DNA of 10,256 nt from Candidatus Sumerlaeota bacterium (GTDB lineage Bacteria; UBP6; UBA1177): the NCBI GenBank assembly GCA_007136595.1, contig SLGQ01000036.1, positions 1-10,256 on the forward strand, given 5' to 3'. Of this stretch, positions 6,803-10,256 are shown piece by piece (the first letter of the stretch is position 1; every line of letters starts with the position of its first letter). Under the pieces are notes generated by a model that saw only the letters and a list, made by a program, of their open reading frames with translations, had not been told where the DNA came from and ran no database searches. A program made the translations under genes and the position numbers.

Positions 6803-6838
6803 GCACAACCACACATGACACAAACTGCTCAACCTTAG

Positions 6839-6866
6839 ATTTTAACTACCATGCTCAGCAAGTCAA
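6839..6866 (-). promoter_or_regulatory. Promoter of the MCE operon
   Basis: On the minus strand TTGACT (6866-6861) and TAAAAT (6844-6839) each match consensus at five of six positions, with a 16-base spacer. Transcription would start near 6832, giving a leader of about 30 bases before the ATG at 6802. This argues that the transport genes can be expressed separately from the amidase gene upstream, from which they are separated by 85 bases. Confidence 0.6.
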
Positions 6867-6887
6867 ATAAAGATAACATCAACCTTC

Positions 6888-8066
6888 TTACTTTTTAAGC
6901 ACTTCGGGTTGTGTCCTGACGACATTATCGATCGAGTCCATTATTGACTTTGCAAGTGTATCAAGATACTTGTCATCTGTGAGGAGTTTTCTTTCCTTTT
7001 CATTTGTAAGAAAACCTACCTCAACCAGTAAAGATGGCATTCTGGCACCGACAAGAACATAAAAGAGTGCCCCTTTTTTATATCCTCTGACTCTTACTCC
7101 GAAAGGTTTCAAGTCCCGTCTCAACCTTGGTCCAAGATCAGAGGCAAACCTTAAGCTGTCCTTCACATAGTGACTCATTTCCATCCCGACAAGGATCGTA
7201 TTCAAAAGAGATTTCGTATCAGAAATTTTATTTTCAACCATAGCCAGCCTGTTCGAATAATCATCTCTGGAATTATCAAGATGGTATATCTCTATCCCCC
7301 CTACAGATTTATCCCTAAAAGCATTTGCATGAAGAGAAATGAAAAGATTGCCGTTCATTGCATTTGCAATTGCCGCTCTCTCTTCCAGAGCAAGAAAAGA
7401 GTCATCTTCCCTTGTCAGCTTTATATCAAGAAGTTCATATTGAGGAGAAAGATCTTTTATCTTTTTAGCAAGCCTGAGAACTATATCTTTTTCGTACAGA
7501 TCTCCAAACACCGCCCCCGGGTCTCTGCCGCCATGACCGGGATCTATCACAACAGTTACAGGCGGTTTATCCTGCTTGACAATATCTCCGTCTTTGTCCA
7601 GCTCTACTACCGGTTCAGTCACTTTTCCATAGTAGTCAATTACGATCCTCCAAGGTTCCTCCATTTCTATTACGCTATATGATTCAACCTTGGAAGTATC
7701 CAAAACTATCCTGACACCGTTATCTCTCCTTCCCATACGAATTCCCCTTAAAAAAGCACTTTCTTTTACTTCAGGCAATTTAAATCCGTCAGGATCAACA
7801 GAAAGGAGATCTATGTATATCCTGTCATCCTTTTCTCCAGGAAGGAGATTATATTTGTATTTCACTCTTTCACTCGGATAAATTGCAACTCTTATCGAGT
7901 TGTCACCGGGCCACACCTTCAAATCCTTCAGTTTTTTATCAGGCTCACTTGTCAGATCTTTTAAAAGCTGTGTAAGCGAAAGTCTGTCTTCTTCCTGTAT
8001 CTGATCTTTTCCTGATAAATTGAATAGCAAGAAAAAGAGACAGAAAAAGGAAACCAAAATCTTCAT
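6888..8066 (-). CDS. N-acetylmuramoyl-L-alanine amidase (AMIN domain + Amidase_3), AmiC-like
   Basis: A 392-residue exported zinc amidase that cuts the bond between N-acetylmuramic acid and the stem peptide, typically at division sites. Residues 1-19 are a signal peptide. Residues about 45-147 form an AMIN domain (VWPGDNSIRVAIYPS, DRIYIDLLSV, IVLDTSK, WRIVIDYYG), which targets such enzymes to septal peptidoglycan. Residues 170-385 are the Amidase_3 domain: IDPGHGG with zinc ligand H178, YEKD with E192, SLHAN with H246, and VEVGFLTN with catalytic E349. All key residues are present. There is no LysM or SPOR domain at the C-terminus. It starts four bases after the stop of the upstream barrel gene, with AAGG 10 bases before the ATG, so the two are co-transcribed. 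Family and activity are firm; the division role is inferred from the family. Confidence 0.95.
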   Translation of the reverse strand: MKILVSFFCLFFLLFNLSGKDQIQEEDRLSLTQLLKDLTSEPDKKLKDLKVWPGDNSIRVAIYPSERVKYKYNLLPGEKDDRIYIDLLSVDPDGFKLPEVKESAFLRGIRMGRRDNGVRIVLDTSKVESYSVIEMEEPWRIVIDYYGKVTEPVVELDKDGDIVKQDKPPVTVVIDPGHGGRDPGAVFGDLYEKDIVLRLAKKIKDLSPQYELLDIKLTREDDSFLALEERAAIANAMNGNLFISLHANAFRDKSVGGIEIYHLDNSRDDYSNRLAMVENKISDTKSLLNTILVGMEMSHYVKDSLRFASDLGPRLRRDLKPFGVRVRGYKKGALFYVLVGARMPSLLVEVGFLTNEKERKLLTDDKYLDTLAKSIMDSIDNVVRTQPEVLKK

Positions 8067-8070
8067 ATCA

Positions 8071-9462
8071 TTAAAACCTTATTGAGCCGTAAGCTCCTAA
8101 ACTGTAAATTTGTATGCTTTCATAGTTTGAACTGGTGTTAGACCCCATTCCTTCATATCGCAACACCCATGCAGAACGGGTAGTAAATCCAATCGTAAAG
8201 AAGTCACTTAAAAGATAGTATATCGAAAAATTGTAAAAAGGATCGTCTTTCAGCTTGTTTTCACCTATATCTTCAAAGGTGATGGTAAAATCAGCTCCTA
8301 TCTTTTTAAAAAGTATTGCATTTGCAAAAACATTGACACCATAACTGTTAAATTTCCCTTCACTGATATCGTTTTTGTATATTCTGCTGTGTTCAAAAGA
8401 ACCTCCGATGGAAAATTTTCCGGTAATATCAAAAACAAGATCGAAGTAGTAACCGTGTGTCCAGTCCTCACCTTTTCTTGAAGGAAGAGATAAAAAACGG
8501 GATTTGGTTTCCCCGTCACGGTAATACTCTCTTTGAATATCATAAAAAGTATTGAAATATGAAGGAGTGTAGTTGCTTTGCATTGCCCGGTATTCCCATT
8601 TGCTTAACAGGCGCATCTCTGTAATAGTGGGGAGATCGACAGAATGTTTCAAGCTGAAGTGGAACCCTGATCCGGCATCTAAAATCTTATTCCAGTCACT
8701 ATGAAAACTTAAATGGTAGTGTTCAAGTGCAAGAAAACGGAAATTCATATCAAATCCAAGAATATGGGCAGAACTCTTTTCAATCTCTCTCTTTGCAATT
8801 CCTCCAACAATTTCCGGACCATGAACTATCCTTTCGGGGGCAAAAACATCGGCAAGGTATGTGAATCCAAGCTCAAGGTTATTCCAGTAATTCTGTTTAT
8901 CAAGAAAGCTCAACGGCTTAACAAAGCTCCTGCCACCGATTACATTTGGAGGTGTCACATCATCAAGAAAAAGGTCAACACCTCCAAAATCTGTGTTCAC
9001 CCCTATATTCACACCTCTTTTCGGAAAGTTATATTTCAAAGTATTCCGGTAGCCGCCTAAAATTGATCCATTCCCCATATAACGGTTTTTGTGTTCACCG
9101 AAATAAAAGTAAAAGAGATCATGTTTGTGTCCGTATTGAAAATAAGTAAGAAGCTTCACCCAATCTCTCGCTTCATCCCAGTCATCTTTGGGAAAAACCT
9201 TAGCCGAAGTTTCAACCTCATCTTTGTTGTGAAGCAGAAACCTTACCGGAACATGCAATCCAAATGCAAAAGCATCAAAAGAAAAATTGCCGTAAAGACT
9301 TAACTGCAGCAAAGTGTTGCGTCCCTCATAAGAGGGAAATATCGAAAACCCGGCATAGTGTCCTCTGTTAAAGCGGCTGTAAGCCTCATCAGGATCAAAA
9401 TCTACAGATGCAAGAGGCAGCAGAAAACATATAACGAACAAACAAGCTATGAGTTTTTTCAT
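8071..9462 (-). CDS. Predicted outer-membrane beta-barrel protein of unknown function
   Basis: A 463-residue protein with a signal peptide (MKK, hydrophobic core, likely cleavage after LAS at residue 19) and a mature part of alternating polar and aromatic residues, ending AYGSIRF. The C-terminal phenylalanine and the abundance of Tyr, Phe and Gly point to a barrel of perhaps 16-18 strands. Residues about 110-185 (TYFQYGHKHDLFYFYFGEHKNR, MGNGSILGGYRN, NIGVNTDFGGVDLFLDD, then GGRSFVKPL) resemble a conserved pattern I recall from uncharacterised deltaproteobacterial proteins (GxGTxVNxYxN, then a gGxE segment, then RPL). It has a strong ribosome binding site (GGGGAGGG) and begins directly after the lipA stop. 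Location is well supported. Function is unknown; its place before a peptidoglycan amidase suggests an envelope role. Confidence 0.75.
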   Translation of the reverse strand: MKKLIACLFVICFLLPLASVDFDPDEAYSRFNRGHYAGFSIFPSYEGRNTLLQLSLYGNFSFDAFAFGLHVPVRFLLHNKDEVETSAKVFPKDDWDEARDWVKLLTYFQYGHKHDLFYFYFGEHKNRYMGNGSILGGYRNTLKYNFPKRGVNIGVNTDFGGVDLFLDDVTPPNVIGGRSFVKPLSFLDKQNYWNNLELGFTYLADVFAPERIVHGPEIVGGIAKREIEKSSAHILGFDMNFRFLALEHYHLSFHSDWNKILDAGSGFHFSLKHSVDLPTITEMRLLSKWEYRAMQSNYTPSYFNTFYDIQREYYRDGETKSRFLSLPSRKGEDWTHGYYFDLVFDITGKFSIGGSFEHSRIYKNDISEGKFNSYGVNVFANAILFKKIGADFTITFEDIGENKLKDDPFYNFSIYYLLSDFFTIGFTTRSAWVLRYEGMGSNTSSNYESIQIYSLGAYGSIRF

Positions 9463-10256
9463 CTATTCCCTCCCCTTACTGTAGTTACAGTGAATTTCTT
9501 CTGCATTAAAAGAGCTTCTTACGAACCTGCCTGAATAAACTTCCTTAAAACCCAGAGAATATCCATATTGTTCAATTTCCAGAAATTCTTCAGGAGTATA
9601 ATCTTTTTCTACTTCAAGATGTTTTTTAGTCGGCTGGAAATATTGCCCGGCAGTGAGTATATCACAACCTGCATCTCTTATATCTCTCATAAGCTCTTTG
9701 ATCTCCGGCATCGTTTCTCCAACTCCAACCATAAAGCCCGATTTAGTCACAAGACCTTTTCTTTTCATATATAATAGAATTTCAAGAGACCTGAAATAAT
9801 CAGCTTCAGGTCTTACAATACTGTAACGACTTAAAACCGTTTCCATATTGTGGTTAAAAACATCTATACCTGAACCTGCTATCAAGTCAAGTGATTTTTT
9901 CCTTCCCTGAAAGTCGGGAGTAAGTATCTCGATCATCGTATCCTGAGATGAATATTTAATTTTATCAACTACTTTCACAAAATGAGCCGCACCGCCGTCT
10001 TCAAGATCATCTCTGGTTACAGATGTGATGACCACATATTTCAACCCGAGTTCTTTCACGGCTGCAGCAAGATTTTCCGGCTCTCTAATATCAGGAATAT
10101 CAATATTTTCAGATCTTTCAATGTTGCAAAACCTGCAGTTTCTTGTGCATTTATTCCCAAGTATGAGAAATGTTGCTGTTTTATTTTTAAAGCAGTCACC
10201 TATGTTCGGGCAGTGTGCAGATTCACACACTGAGTGAAGATGAAACTTTCTGAGGA
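9463..10256 (-). CDS. lipA: Lipoyl synthase (5' end outside window)
   Basis: A radical SAM enzyme that inserts two sulfurs into octanoyl groups bound to lipoyl domains of 2-oxoacid dehydrogenases or the glycine cleavage H protein. The visible part, 264 codons, holds all hallmarks: the auxiliary [4Fe-4S] motif CESAHCPNIGDC (CX4CX5C), the radical SAM motif CTRNCRFC (CX3CX2C), VITSVTRDDLEDGGA, EILTPDFQG, FNHNMETV, GFMVGVGET and DILTAGQYFQP. It also has RSSF near the C-terminus, equivalent to the RSSY segment whose serine binds the auxiliary cluster. The frame stays open to the window edge (LRKFHLHS precedes the first cysteine, as expected), so the GTG at 10230 is not the real start; roughly 30 residues should be missing. 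It is the first visible gene of the lipA-barrel-amidase run. Identification is firm. Confidence 0.97.
   Translation of the reverse strand, partial: LRKFHLHSVCESAHCPNIGDCFKNKTATFLILGNKCTRNCRFCNIERSENIDIPDIREPENLAAAVKELGLKYVVITSVTRDDLEDGGAAHFVKVVDKIKYSSQDTMIEILTPDFQGRKKSLDLIAGSGIDVFNHNMETVLSRYSIVRPEADYFRSLEILLYMKRKGLVTKSGFMVGVGETMPEIKELMRDIRDAGCDILTAGQYFQPTKKHLEVEKDYTPEEFLEIEQYGYSLGFKEVYSGRFVRSSFNAEEIHCNYSKGRE

Noticed and set aside
5961..6832. A missing Walker A part of the ATPase hidden in another frame upstream, joined by a frameshift
   Set aside because: The DNA upstream is fully used by the permease, which is intact in one frame, and the ATPase frame has a stop near 6100. No GxxGxGK(S/T) pattern is seen there.
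6803..6832. Permease starting at the TTG at 6832
   Set aside because: The -10 at 6844-6839 puts the start of transcription at about this base, and the extra residues have no resemblance to the family.
6795..6860. CTCAGCA occurring twice around the permease start as an operator
   Set aside because: Only seven bases are shared, as a direct repeat 59 bases apart; too short to separate from chance.

Overview
The window is AT-rich DNA from a diderm (Gram-negative-type) bacterium. It encodes lipoproteins with lipobox cysteines, two outer-membrane beta-barrel candidates ending in phenylalanine, a periplasmic peptidoglycan amidase and an MCE/Mla-type lipid-transport operon. Lineage cannot be fixed from sequence alone. 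The Asp-rich DUF1566 lipoprotein and the large barrel protein upstream of the amidase resemble proteins I associate with uncultured deltaproteobacterial/Myxococcota-like genomes, but that is a weak impression. There are no RNA genes, CRISPR arrays, IS elements or clear intrinsic terminators.

Layout. (1) 1-597, minus: the N-terminal 199 residues of a DUF4172-type Fic protein, cut by the window edge, behind a consensus sigma70 promoter that carries three copies of a 10-bp element. (2) 669-2153, minus: a lipoprotein joining an acidic linker, a DUF1566/Lcl-like domain and a phosphodiester glycosidase (NAGPA-like) domain. (3) 2354-2911, plus: a small outer-membrane beta-barrel, divergent from the lipoprotein. 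(4) 3035-3982, plus: an unrecognised 315-residue protein that overlaps the next gene tail-to-tail. (5) 3974-6802, minus: a four-gene MCE operon in the order mlaE-like permease, truncated ATPase-like protein, mlaD-like MCE protein, small lipoprotein, with its own promoter. (6) 6888-10256, minus: lipoyl synthase (5' end outside the window), a 463-residue outer-membrane barrel and an AMIN-domain amidase, packed with gaps of 0 and 4 bases.

How the genes fit together. Most of the window concerns the cell envelope. The MCE operon should move lipids between inner and outer membranes: permease in the inner membrane, MCE protein spanning into the periplasm, lipoprotein possibly at the outer membrane. 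Its most striking feature is the gene in the mlaF slot. It matches only the later part of an ABC ATPase, has no Walker A, and has changed the Q-loop, signature, Walker B and H-loop residues. Either the transporter borrows an ATPase from elsewhere or this subunit has become a non-catalytic part. The lipA-barrel-amidase operon mixes cofactor synthesis with envelope functions.
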